From Channallabes apus (Eukaryota > Chordata > Actinopteri > Siluriformes > Clariidae), in contig CM060107.1 in NCBI GenBank assembly GCA_030522415.1, positions 19,228,553-19,292,552 of the forward strand: a stretch of 64,000 nucleotides of DNA. The letters are read 5' to 3'. Shown piece by piece: positions 12,878 through 24,252 of the stretch; position 1 is the first letter of the stretch; the number at the start of each line of letters is the position of its first letter. The notes under the pieces were generated by a model, which did no database searches, was not told the DNA's origin, and saw only the letters and a list, made by a program, of their open reading frames with translations. The position numbers and the translations under genes were made by a program.

Positions 12878-13256
12878 ATGGAAAGCGAGCAGAGTCCGAG
12901 ACCGGAGCAGTCGTCTAAACCGAGTCATGAGCCCATCCGTTTCGGTATAGACCGAATTCTTGGTTCTTCTGACCGACAGCATGGCTCTGAAAGCAGCACG
13001 GACAACCTGACCGGGACCACCACTACATTTACTGCCCTCGTCGCCCCACTCTCTGCTTTTCCTGGCTCTTTGGAGGACCCAAGCGAGTTCGTGGCGAACA
13101 GAACTCTGGGACACCGCGGGGTTATCCGGGTCCCGGCGCACAGACCGCTTGGAGCCGCCATAGCGCCGCCTGTGGTGAGCGCAGCTCCGGGTTTCGGGCC
13201 ACTTTGCTTCCCCTGGGTGGATAATCACCGCAGGTTCACCAAAGACAGACTGCCAG
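12878..13256 (+). CDS. tlx3: tlx3-like exon 1
   Basis: This exon encodes residues 1-126 plus one base, ending in the sequence for KDRLP. It carries the eh1 motif, the VIRVPAHRP block and FPWV. The donor is CCAG|GTAAAG. The exon is markedly richer in CpG than the flanking DNA. Confidence 0.9.
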
Positions 13257-15038
13257 GTAAAGTGAAACTTATAGGAAGGGGGTCGCTAAAATAACTAGAC
13301 CCCGTGTCTTTAAAGAGAACAAGTTTGGACCCATATTGCAAATGTTTTGTTGTTGTTGTTGTTGTTGTTGTTGTACTATTGCTGTTAATACTCAAAATAA
13401 AAAATACTTTAAATAGATAAAAAAGTAAATTAACATAATACAAGGAAAGTATGCTAATGGAAATTAATAAAATCTGCTCAGCCAATGACTGATAATATAT
13501 GACTGAAAATGAATTAACGCTGGGAGATAGATGTTTAAATATTTATTTTAATATAAATTGTATAACTAACACAGTTTCTTCTGATTATTATCCTTATAAT
13601 GTTAAAAAACAAACATAAGGAAAATGTTTATTACTATTATTATTATCATTATTATTATCATCGATATAATTGCTTCTTATAACTTATAACTATATAATAG
13701 TTATTAATATATGTAATGTTTTTTTATATTTATTTTATTTCTAATTATAATTTATTATTTGTATTTATATATCTATTATTTCATAATAAGCAGATGGAAA
13801 CACAGAAAACGTCATCAAATCCGAGGTTTACAAATATTTTCTAGCTGTTTAAGTGATTAGATCTTTACTTTGTTTCGTTTGCCGTTTCTTTTCAGAAGAG
13901 ACTTAAATGACACCTCACTTTGATTGCATATTTTTACAAGTAATTTCCTTAAATTTTTACTTCTTTTAAAATATAAAGTACAGTATTATTTTAATGTCAT
14001 TATGCTAAAATGATTAGTCTATCTGTTAAATTAGTTAGCCATGTTAAAATGTCTGAGGTATGTCTATTTTTCATTTCCTGGTGGATAATAAAACTCTGTT
14101 GTATTTGCATTAGAAAATCTATAATCATCAGGGTTCCAAGCTCTCTAGCTCGTCTAGCACCCCATAACGTTTCTATTTTGAACCTAACTTTATTAAGAAC
14201 CTTTTGTCATTTAATAAGCCCTTAAATCACTTGTAGAAATCTTATTTCCTTAAAAAAACAAAAGGGCATGTTGGGTAACTTTTAAATGCCCAACAGGTTT
14301 TATGTATTAATACATATATAATACCCGCACACACCCACACTATTTAATACATACATTCTTAGGAAAATACACTCTTTAGCTTTCAAAAATGATTGTTGAA
14401 AATGAAACTTTTTGTTGCAGGGTTCTACATAGTGCCTTTAGCCTAAGCGTTGCCGTGGAGGCACAACCTAAACCGTTAAATGTTTTGCGTTTTAAGTGGG
14501 TATAGGAGTATATTCGTGCCGGAATCTCCGCAAGAGATAACGCTTATACGACTCTCATTTGATGATTCGATTCATTTGAACAACCCGTCTAAATGAATCG
14601 AATGGCGTGAATTTGATTCGTGTTATTTTCCACTAAAGATACCACTGAATCGTTTAAAAGCAATTCGTTCATGCGTCGTCCATCAATAAGACAATAAGTC
14701 ACTCGAGTAGGTCCAGTTAAATACAGGTGTATTAATGATTCCGTGCATTCTGATAACTCATTAAATAATAAAATAAAATAAAATAAACTCTAATTAAACT
14801 CAAGAATTACATCAAGTGCATAGTCACCTGAAAGCTGTTCGTGGACTAGAATTGGGGAAGAGTATACATGTATATTTTATTATAATAAATATTTTAAATA
14901 TGTATAATTATATACTTATTCAGAAATAGTCGTTACATTACATTTTATATATGTATCATTATGTACTTATTCAAAAATAGTCATTACATCAGGCTGGTAT
15001 CAGGTTAAGGACAATTATCTAAGCTTAGGATAAGAGCA

Positions 15039-15074
<36 letters not shown>

Positions 15075-18000
15075 AAGCTCTTATCCTAAGCTAAGATAAT
15101 TATATATATATATATATATATATATCAGGGGTAGCTCAGTGGTTAAGGCATTGGACTACGGTTCGGAAGATCCCAGGTTCAAATCCCACAACCACCAAGT
15201 TGCCACTGTTGGGCCCTTGAGCAAGGCCCTTAACCCTCACCTGCTCAGATTTGTAATGAGATAAAAAAAAATGTAAGTCGCTCTGGAGCGTCTGCCAATT
15301 GCCTAAATATATATATGTGTGTGTGTTAGTGAATCTATTATATAAAATCTATATAATGACGTTATAGCTATCTAGCTATCTTATGAATCTATATGGTCTG
15401 CTCTTTCTGAAGTAAACCTCTTTCTTTATTTAATCTGAGGAGTTGCATTTGGTGTAAATGACTTCAGAGTATTCCTTAACGACATTTTTTTTTCTTTTTA
15501 CGTATCACAAACCATATTCACATTTCCTGGTGAAATTTCTGAAGGTACTATGTCAATGACACTTGGTACCTTTATTTGTGCGACTGTGTGATGCCAAATC
15601 TGAATCTAAGAGATAACATCCAAACCATACAAACTAACTCTTGGTCATAAAAGAAGGGGATTGATTTGAGGTTAATTCTGAGGTTAAATAACAGGTTTAT
15701 TGTGAATTTAAGATGATGAAACCTGATCCCAGGTGTAGCCTTTAACATGCCTATCATTACTAAGAAAAAAATCTACGTGTATTTTATTGTAGGCTGACAG
15801 AAGGAGGACAACATAGAAATAATAAACAAGAAAGAAAGAAAGAAGCAAGCAAGCAAGAAAAGGTCTCGCTTTAAGTTACAGTCTATTACAAAGGTGTAGA
15901 TCATCACGTGGATGTACCAGACTGAAGGGCTCATGTGGCCTTTCTTATTTCCCCCTCCCTGGCGACAAGCGTGTACAGTAAGAATAGCCGTTGTGTACCT
16001 TCTCTGCTCGTTTACAACGCCTAAATACAATGCAGATTAAACTCTTGTATACTTTAAAATACATTGAATGTGCTTTAAGAATGAATTACTGTAGGATAAT
16101 GAAAGAGAAACACACATTGTAAATATCTTTGGTAAAAAGGTAAAAAGCTTAATATACTAAACCTTTACACCTTGCCAAGTGGCTTTTTAAAAATCTAATA
16201 TAGCTTTATATTATTCTTTGGAGGCTTACACCCTGCTGAGATAAAGCCTATTTCTACAGGGTCAGTGCTATTTTGTTTCGCCGGAAGCTGATGTCATGTT
16301 TGTCAATGTGCGATGGGACGCTGCTCGCTCGGCTCCGGGTCACACTAGTGCTTGGTGTGGTGATCGTATCCCTCGGTTCAGTCTCGGGTCCTCCATGATT
16401 CTTTCCTCCACAACATCGGAATATCCAAATGAACACCACAAATCCTTCGAGAAGCTCTGCTATTCCTCCTGTGTAACCCAGGATGAGGCAGTATCCGATC
16501 CGGATGTCGGTTGAAGGAGCATTGATGTCCATCATGATGTGGTTATACCATGCGACAGGAATAAGAACCAGAACTCCGGAGCACATGATGAGAAAACCAC
16601 CGACACCCGCCCACTTTATTCTCGGTATTTTGGTCCAGCAGGTGGTTCCGATAGTCATCAAGCCGAGCCCGATTAGAGCCACTATCAGAGAAGCCACCGT
16701 CATCCTGCGCGCGACTTCGATGATCTGATTATTAAAGTATTCAATGTCCTCGTGGTTGCACAGGACGTCTCTAGAGTTCATAAAGGACCTGCAGATATCC
16801 CAGATTCCCTGGTGTAGCATTAAATCCGCGGGCTGCCCAGTGATGTTGTGGACAGTGCGCCAGTTTGGTGCCACTGTAGTCGTCAGGGTCAGAATCCAGC
16901 TGCAAGGCACGGAAAATAAACCAAAAATGATAATCCCCGGGGTACGCATGGTCTTCAATATACTACAGGATGTACAGTAATATACTGTACTGTACTGTAC
17001 TGTCTAACCACTTACTCGCAACAACCAAAGACTGGGTTTTATGCACTATCACCTGATCCTAGACAGGGGTGTACCCAGCAAACTCCCACACTTTCTGAAT
17101 TTATCACGTGATCAGCTATTCAGTGGGAATAGAAAGCCCTCGGTTTTCTATAGCATTGTATTACAGACCGAGATAAATGAAGGGTGGCTACAAAAGCCTT
17201 AAATCTCTTAAAACGTCTAAATGTCAGAGCATGTGAACTTGCTGGCTGAGGGATTTTTTTTAAACGTAAACTCTATCAGTAATCCTGTAAATGTCAAGCT
17301 TAAAAGTTTCTCTGCGTCTCTTTCATTCAAATTATTGGCACCTCATTCTTGTCGCTGCGTGGTTTTGTTATTGTATTCCCTTTTGTGGGCAACCAGGTGC
17401 ACCTTGTTCACTTCCTGAAGGACAGATCATTCACATGCTACAATGCTTAAGCGAGGCAACTGAGCCTTTTCTTTATGTCAATTAAATGCACTTCATGGTC
17501 AAACTAAGAAGACGTCTGAATTAGGTTATTGTGTAAAAATGAACATGAAATCACCCCAAATGCTTAGACCAGACCAGAAATAAGGAATTATCAATCATAT
17601 TACATCACATTCTATATAAAACAAGTGGACAGTACCTTTGTCCATATTGTCCTGCTAAAATGACAATTACTATGTGTTTATCAAGAGGGTTTTTTTATTC
17701 TGATTAAAACCTTACACCCAATTCCTTCACAGAAATGCTACAGTGCCCCCGTATGATGCATGTGTTGTCCTATGGACTATAGTTAATTTCCTTTTTTGTC
17801 TTGCATTTTATGTAGCCTTGTCCTTTGTATAACTGGCATTTAGTTGCACTCTATACACTACAGGTATCGACATATTTTTATACATTCTGAATCTGTGATA
17901 CTCTATGAGTGGAAACATGTTTTACAATGGGTTTGTAAATGTTTTATTTTCTGTTCATTAACCATTATTAACTTAGATTCAGATGTATCTCAATTTTTCA

Positions 18001-20011
18001 TCATTCTTTGTCTTTGTTACCGTTACGCGTTTCTATTTTTCAGCTCTACTGGCGCTGCCCATAACTCGGCGCATTGGTCACCCGTACCAGAACCGCACAC
18101 CGCCCAAGCGGAAAAAGCCGCGCACGTCGTTTTCCCGCGTGCAGATCTGTGAGCTCGAGAAGCGCTTTCACCGGCAGAAGTACTTGGCCAGTGCTGAGCG
18201 CGCGGCTCTTGCCAAGACTCTTAAAATGACCGACGCTCAGGTCAAAACCTGGTTCCAGAACCGAAGAACCAAATGGAGGTAAGTCCGCCTTTTAGCAACG
18301 GATGTCCTTTGACGTATTTCCCAAAGCTTTCTGAAACATGTCTAAGGCTTGACCTTCATTATAAGCAAACAGTGATGGCTAACACTTTCATAATGATGAA
18401 TTAATAGGATAAATCACTAATCTTTAGTACATCAGAAAATATTTAATCGTAGACTTACCTATTACGAGATTATTCATAGTCATTAATAATTGTTCTGGTG
18501 ATCATCTCGTTCTTTTATTCTGTTATCTCATCTTGATAAATTGGAATATTAATATATATTTTGTATTATTAATGGTATTTTCGTGCAGTGTGGGTCAGCC
18601 AAAGCTATGGTGTAGGTAATAAGTGACTATTTGCAGTGTGAAACCAGAACCACAAATTTCTTGGAAAGAAACTTTTTCTTTGAAAGTTTCTTTGAGACAC
18701 CCTAATCCACCTTTATCAGTGTTGTAGTTATTACACTGTGTTTAGATGTTGTAAATTGTTCCATGACACACGTGAACATTTGAACAAGTATTGCAATTTG
18801 ATTTGTGTTCATAATATGTCAGCAATATTGATTCACATTAACATATGACTTGGTGGCTGTTAATCTACAGTATATGCTTGTTTCACTGTATGCTAATAAT
18901 TAGTGCATTTATACTCATCATTATGAAAGCATGAGTAAAAGTGGATCTTATAATAATATGTCACCTTTGACTGCTATAAATGACTAAATTAAACTAAAAT
19001 TTACATTTCCATTATTTTGTCATCCAAAGAATAAATGAACAAATCTGCACACCAAAGGTTATTTAAATAACCTTTTGAAGATGGTGGTATTATGCACTCT
19101 CATTCTGTCTCTGTTGTCCACATTTTTGTTGCTTTGCTATCTTTCTGCATCTAATTGACTGATATTTTACTTTATTAATTTCTTGTTGTGCATCTTGACA
19201 TTTTTTAATGTAATACTCTATACATGTATGCTCATTTTCTATTAAGAAACATTTAAATATCATTATTTTAATAATTGTGTGGATGTCATTTTTTCCATTT
19301 AATTTTAACATTTAATTATGCTCATCATACTGTAATAGTGTTTGTGAAATAAATGGAAATAGTGGCTTTCCCTTACAGAACAATTACATATACTTTTACT
19401 GTGATCGTGTGGGTAATATGTTTACCAAAGATTCACCAAAGATTAATATACACCATTATTTAAAATAAATAAATAAATAAATAAACAAATAATAATAATA
19501 ATAATAATAATAATAATTTTGTGAATGAGTGAGTGAGATAGACATATATAAATAAACATCATATACAATATACTGTATGTGAAATATATAATTACACAGT
19601 ATATTTTTGATAAAAGATCCTATTACTGTCAATAGTTTATTTTTAAATACAAAAAGAATTACCATTTCTACAAACATATTACAGAAGAAATGCTGTAAAT
19701 ACTGATTACAGTAACTGCATGGCAACTTTGCTGTCAGTAAGATACCATAAATGCATATGTTAATTTTTAAATTGTACAACCCTTAATACATTTTTAGGCG
19801 ACAGACAGCTGAGGAGAGAGAGGCCGAGCGCCAGCAGGCTAATCGAATGCTACTGCAACTGCAGGCTGATGCCCTCCAGAAGTCCATCAGTGAGTCAGTG
19901 CCAGTAGATCCTCTGTGTGTGCACAACTCTTCACTGTATGCCCTGCAGAACCTGCAGCCATGGGCTCAAGACAAAGCAGGCAAAATGGCCACCACTACTT
20001 CACTGGCCTAA
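12878..20011 (+). CDS. tlx3: TLX-family homeobox transcription factor, tlx3-like, three exons
   Basis: This is a nuclear sequence-specific transcription factor of the TLX/HOX11 family, known for specifying sensory and relay neurons and some visceral organs. The joined exons (12878-13256, 18044-18278, 19798-20011) give 275 codons in frame across GT-AG introns of 4,787 and 1,519 bp. Visible parts are an eh1-type repressor motif at residues 20-28 (IRFGIDRIL), the [11 protein letters not shown] block at 81-91, an FPWV motif at 111-114 in place of the usual PBX-contact FPWM, a homeodomain at about 149-208 with the TLX-typical Thr47 ([10 protein letters not shown]), and the C-terminal [14 protein letters not shown] block. 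The homeodomain and the adjoining kcnip1 favour tlx3 over tlx1 or tlx2, though FPWVD and KDRL recall TLX2. The start has a good Kozak context (ATAATGG); the frame is open further upstream to 12668 but that part lacks family similarity. A claudin gene is nested in intron 1. Confidence 0.92.
15013..15101. repeat. 25-bp inverted repeat enclosing a (CT)n loop
   Basis: The arms at 15013-15037 and 15077-15101 are reverse complements at 24 of 25 positions. The loop is mostly a (CT)n tract at about 15042-15071. A (TA)n tract follows at about 15102-15125. The structure could form a stable hairpin. Confidence 0.85.
15127..15305 (+). mobile_element. tRNA-derived SINE, second family
   Basis: It has an A-box-like GGTAGCTCAGTGGTTAAGGC, a B-box-like GGTTCAAATCCC, and a 3' segment TAAGTCGCTCTGG...GCGTCTGCCAA like the shared 3' tail of L2-type LINEs. 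A close relative is at 40941-41140. It sits in tlx intron 1. Confidence 0.85.
16254..16958 (-). CDS. claudin, claudin-23-like, single exon
   Basis: Claudins are four-pass membrane proteins that build tight junctions. This 234-residue frame has four hydrophobic segments at about residues 7-29, 84-106, 116-138 and 155-180. The first extracellular loop carries the family signature as W33, G51-I52-W53, C56 and C67. The MRTPG start, the APNWR and [16 protein letters not shown] segments and LIPVAWYNH in the third segment resemble claudin-23. The tail is Ser/Thr-rich and ends ALTL, not the usual PDZ-binding YV. Met4 (16949) could be the real start, since claudin-23 begins MRTP. The gene lies antisense within tlx intron 1. 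It has no introns, common in fish claudins, and looks intact. Family assignment is strong; the orthologue call is inferred. Confidence 0.9.
   Translation of the reverse strand: MKTMRTPGIIIFGLFSVPCSWILTLTTTVAPNWRTVHNITGQPADLMLHQGIWDICRSFMNSRDVLCNHEDIEYFNNQIIEVARRMTVASLIVALIGLGLMTIGTTCWTKIPRIKWAGVGGFLIMCSGVLVLIPVAWYNHIMMDINAPSTDIRIGYCLILGYTGGIAELLEGFVVFIWIFRCCGGKNHGGPETEPRDTITTPSTSVTRSRASSVPSHIDKHDISFRRNKIALTL
17037..17044 (-). promoter_or_regulatory. TATA-like element upstream of the claudin
   Basis: On the - strand GCATAAAA lies about 80 bp before the claudin start codon, which would allow transcription to begin near 17010. A short (ACTGT)n repeat lies between. This is a motif-level inference. 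Confidence 0.3.
18044..18278 (+). CDS. tlx3: tlx3-like exon 2 (most of the homeodomain)
   Basis: The acceptor is TATTTTTCAG before 18044 and the donor is GAG|GTAAGT after 18278. The exon completes the codon begun in exon 1 and runs from the [19 protein letters not shown] region through the third helix with WFQNRRTKW. The splice phase matches both neighbours. Confidence 0.95.
18279..19797. other. tlx intron 2
   Basis: AT-rich intron with an (AAAT)n/(AAT)n microsatellite at about 19466-19516. No other feature was recognised. Confidence 0.7.
19798..20011 (+). CDS. tlx3: tlx3-like exon 3
   Basis: The acceptor TTTTTAG precedes 19798. The exon encodes [17 protein letters not shown], the conserved [19 protein letters not shown] block and ends at a TAA (20009-20011). 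Possible AATAAA signals lie downstream, one at about 20528. Confidence 0.93.
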
Positions 20012-23000
20012 ATTAATCCTGATTTTCATGAGGAGAGACCCATGAGGAGTAACGTGCAACTAAACAGCAGAAAATATGTTACAAGATCTTGGTGTCATGT
20101 TGGGTAGATGACATTGGAATGAAATAATTTGATGAACAGCACATATGAGCAAAGCACTAGTTTTTTGGAGGACGTATCAACATTTTAAACCACACCTGCA
20201 CCCTAGGAGGAAAGTGCGATTGATCAATATCATGCCAAATATACAAATTTCCTAGTACCAGTGCTTTATATAAAATGTTAAGGCTTAATCACAGTCTTTG
20301 AGTTTATGCTGAGATTTGCAATCTGAAAGGAGGTTAATTTGTCTGTATCCTCTACAATAATCTGCAAAAAGTTAATTAACAACTTACACTACAGTGGGAT
20401 TTGTGAATGTTAAATAATTCAATCAAGGTTTACAATTATAATAAATATTTACTTCGTTTATAACATTTTCTTTCCATGGTGGACAGTAGGTCAAATTTGT
20501 AGCTGCAAATCTTAACACATTTCAAAGGAAATAAAATGTAATATATAAACATCCAGGCAAAAAAACATTATTATTATACATCATAATTTTTTTCTCCATT
20601 TCTGTCCATGCTGATGTTCCAGTATTATTGGCCCAAATCTAGACTGTGGAATATCTGGTTATATGGTTAACTTTTTATATAAATGAGTATGGTGTACATT
20701 TCTACTCATCACCAGTGACTGTGTTGTTGAAAATAATGTTTACTATTCTTCTGAATTTCCTATGTTTACTTGCTTTGCTACTAATACTACTAAACTTCAG
20801 TCTGTGTCTTGAGCTTCTAAATAATGTTTTGTGCCAAATTGTAACCTAATCTTGGCAAATTTTTGTTTGTCAAACAGAAACTTATTATGGTTTAATCCTG
20901 GATTTAAAGCCTAATAATTAACATTATCATTGTAAATCACAAATCCACTTTGTATAGGAACATGATTGAGAACAACTGAAGTTTTTAAACTTTTAAACTG
21001 CTTTATAAAAGTGGATCTTTAGTGTTTTCATGCTCTGTGTACTGTATCTGCAGTATATGTGTGATTACCACTAACAAGAATTTGGACACATTTCCCTGTA
21101 CTTTGATTGTTATTAGAACCAAAAACTAGATACAACTCATGGAGAATTTTTTCTTTTCTTTAAAGAAATATGGAATGTAGGTCAAAAAGGGTAAATGGAA
21201 TGTCTAAATTATTAATAAACTAATTCAGCAGGATAAGGATCTGGGCTAATGATCAGAAGGTCAGTGGATCAAGCCCCAGCTCCATCAATCTGCCACTATT
21301 GGGTGCTTTCACCCCATATACAGTAGTGTATCAAAATTATTAAGATAACATATGCCCTATATTATCGTACTCCATTTGCAAAAAACAGGTGCTTTCACTA
21401 ATTAGCTCTAGCCTGTCTGAGTTGTACTACTTAGAATCAGCTGGTTTAATTCTTGGATGCAACAAATACGTGGCAGGACTTTTACTTTCTAAAATTATGG
21501 TGCACAAAAATGGCTTAAACTAGGGAATTCATGAGTGAATTGCAAACTTCTGCTGCAAATTTCTGTACATGATCTTCAGGAAGCAATCAAGCAGGCATGG
21601 ATCAAGCAAGTGATACAGTACCATAGTACTGCAGACATATTTTTGACTCTATGTCCAGCTGGAACCTGCAAAGAATAAAGGACTTCATAATAAATACTGC
21701 TTGTTGTATACCAATTTCACTGCAAAAATGATTCTTATTATCTTGATTAACATTATAAAAAAAAAAAAAAGTGGAAATGTCATTAAAATATCGTATTTCA
21801 CTTTTGTCAAGAGTTAGGTCACTATGTTTTCATGTGCTAAGTACTGTAACACTCAAATCATTGTTTGTGGTAATCACACATACATGACAAATTCAGTGGA
21901 ATTGATTCAGTGGAATAGGCTCCAGGTCCCCCGCGACCCTGAACACAGGATTAAGCGGTATAGAAGATGAATGAATGAATGAATGATTCAGTGGAAAGAG
22001 ATTAGGTTAATAAATGCTGGTTCTTATTTTATAAGTGTCTTGAATATCTGTGTAACTATATGTAACTACACAGGCAGCTATATAAACTGATGAGAATCTC
22101 TGCACTGTAACAGTTTAGATTTAAGTACTGTATATAAATGCACACAGCTTCAGTTTGGCCCGAATAGAATATTCTTTCGATCACTGAAAGTTTAACAGGA
22201 GTCATGTATGAATTGCTAGTTTTGACTACATATATTTAATGACTATCCAGGAACTGTTTGATTATTTTGAAAATGTGGCTGTATCTAGGCATAAAGCTAA
22301 AGTATGTAGCTGCTGCAGATTACAGATTGGTATCAAACCATTAGTTTTGCTGGATTGGCATGTGACAAGACAAATATATTATATAAATGATATCAATGTC
22401 AAACTTTATCTTTTGTGAAAATGCATATTTGCATACAATTGTCTGCAGTTCATCAGTAATGGTGCATACTTTCACAGTAATTACATTATAGTTGCCTGTA
22501 TTATCATTAGACACAGTTACTATAGGCACTTCATATAACAAGGGAGCAAATATGCTGGAGTATTTCTTTGTATAAAACACTTTGTATTTTTTTTTTATGA
22601 AGGTCAAATTCCTTTATGTTAATAAGTTTCCGATCATAAACTAAGCCTGGTCTTTGACTAAATTTTAGACATAGATTAGGATTACTCTATATCTGAAACA
22701 CTAGGTGTTCTGATCATGGGTGGAAAATGTCTATAATAAAATATACAAAACCCTGTTATGTAAATAATATTGAACCTGATATACTATGAAGAAGTTTTGA
22801 CATGTTTGTCCTTCTTAATGTTTACAAATTAAGGTAAATGGGTGTATAAATATATATAAAACAGCAATATTATTCTTTGAAATTTTTTATTGTTAAATAT
22901 CATTTTATACAGCAACAAGAAAGTGCTTCCTGTCTCTGTCTGCCTACTTCACTGTCTGTTTATCTGTCTGTCCATCTGTCTGTGTGCTTCAGCTTGCTGT

Positions 23001-24252
23001 ACAATGAAAGAAGTATGTTTTTTTTTAAACAGCTAAGCCCAGGAACTGTTTCCTGCATCAGTTGTGCATAAATTATAATCCACAACACTGAATATGAAAA
23101 TAATGCATGGAGAGGTGCATGGTGTAATAGGTGCTTCCCCTTCCTCTCGCTGCTGATTCTCATCACAGTGATTAGAGATACATATGGCTGCAGGAGTACT
23201 GTGCAGTTTTGCTCAAAGAAAACATAGAAATCATATTTTGGTAGTTGCTGGTTTGGTTGCCTTAAAATAACACAACTTCTGGACTGGATAGAATTTTACT
23301 GCTGAATTGAGGAGATCAAATTACAGATTATGAGAACTTAAAGCAAAAACGGAAATTAAATTCTGAAGGTTTTGTAATTCAATATTGAAGTCTATAATTC
23401 ACTACTTGTAGTAGTACATCACTAAATGCATATCAAAATGTCTTTCCAATTAAAAAAAAAATGCAAAAGAGCACCAGAGGGCATCTGGTCATTTGAATCT
23501 ACCAGCCACACTTCTGGAATAAAACCTGCAAATACAGTTTAGCAAGGACACAAACCACTTTTTGATCCTAACAAATTAAAAGCAAGGTTGCTTTTAATAA
23601 CAGTCAGTAGAAATGCTAAACTAACAAAAAAAAAATGCATGTAGCACTCACAACTACAAAAGATAACATAAAGATTACAGTTAACAATTGCCATTACATT
23701 TGTAAAGGTCTGTCATATCTTTAGTTCCATACGAAATCATGGCTTGCTACATGACATTTCAAAATGAATTGGTTGAATTTTTAGCATGCTTTTTCCAACC
23801 TCAGTAGGTAGTGAATTAAATGTTTCACTTATATTCTTTCACTTTTTGCTACTGATCTAGTCTTTCAGTGGCTGGCAATACTTTTTTATATAATTTATTA
23901 TTAGTAATAAATCTGGGTATTAAATGTTGGTAATAGTTTCTTAACCTTACATTTGGAACTACCCATTGGTTACATTTGCCAGATGTAGTATATACATTCA
24001 CCACTTTATAAGGAACATCTGTATTCTCACCAATTCATAAAATTATCCTATTGGCTAATTATGTGGCAGCAGCATAATACATACATTCATGCAGATACAG
24101 AACAGAAGAATCAATGTTCATATCAAACATCAGAATGGAAAAAAGGTGATCTTGGCATGTTTATTGGTGCCAAACAGGATGTTTCACAGACAACTAACTA
24201 TAGAGTTTTGGAGAAGTGTTTACCAAATCCATTGACCAGAAAAAAATATATA
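20012..24252. other. tlx 3' region and spacer
   Basis: The first few hundred bases are presumably tlx 3' untranslated sequence. Beyond that are a SINE-like fragment near 21230-21310 and the short SINE at 21916. No further gene was recognised. Confidence 0.5.
21916..21983 (+). mobile_element. 5'-truncated SINE, tail only (68 bp)
   Basis: A 13-bp duplication TGATTCAGTGGAA (21903-21915 and 21984-21996) flanks only the last part of the (GAAT)n-tailed SINE. It shows a very short target-primed insertion. Confidence 0.9.

Larger units (their letters stand above)
13257..16253. other. tlx intron 1, 5' part
   Basis: The stretch is AT-rich and holds a (TTG)n tract at about 13347-13373, a 13-bp perfect inverted repeat at 14565-14577 and 14591-14603, two imperfect tandem copies of an AT-rich unit near 14870-14990, and the hairpin and SINE listed separately. 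Confidence 0.6.

Noticed and set aside
12794..13228. 144-residue antisense frame over tlx exon 1
   Set aside because: It is a shadow of the CpG-rich coding exon with no recognised similarity.
16296..16980. Three + strand frames over the claudin
   Set aside because: They lie opposite a well-supported claudin and show no family features.
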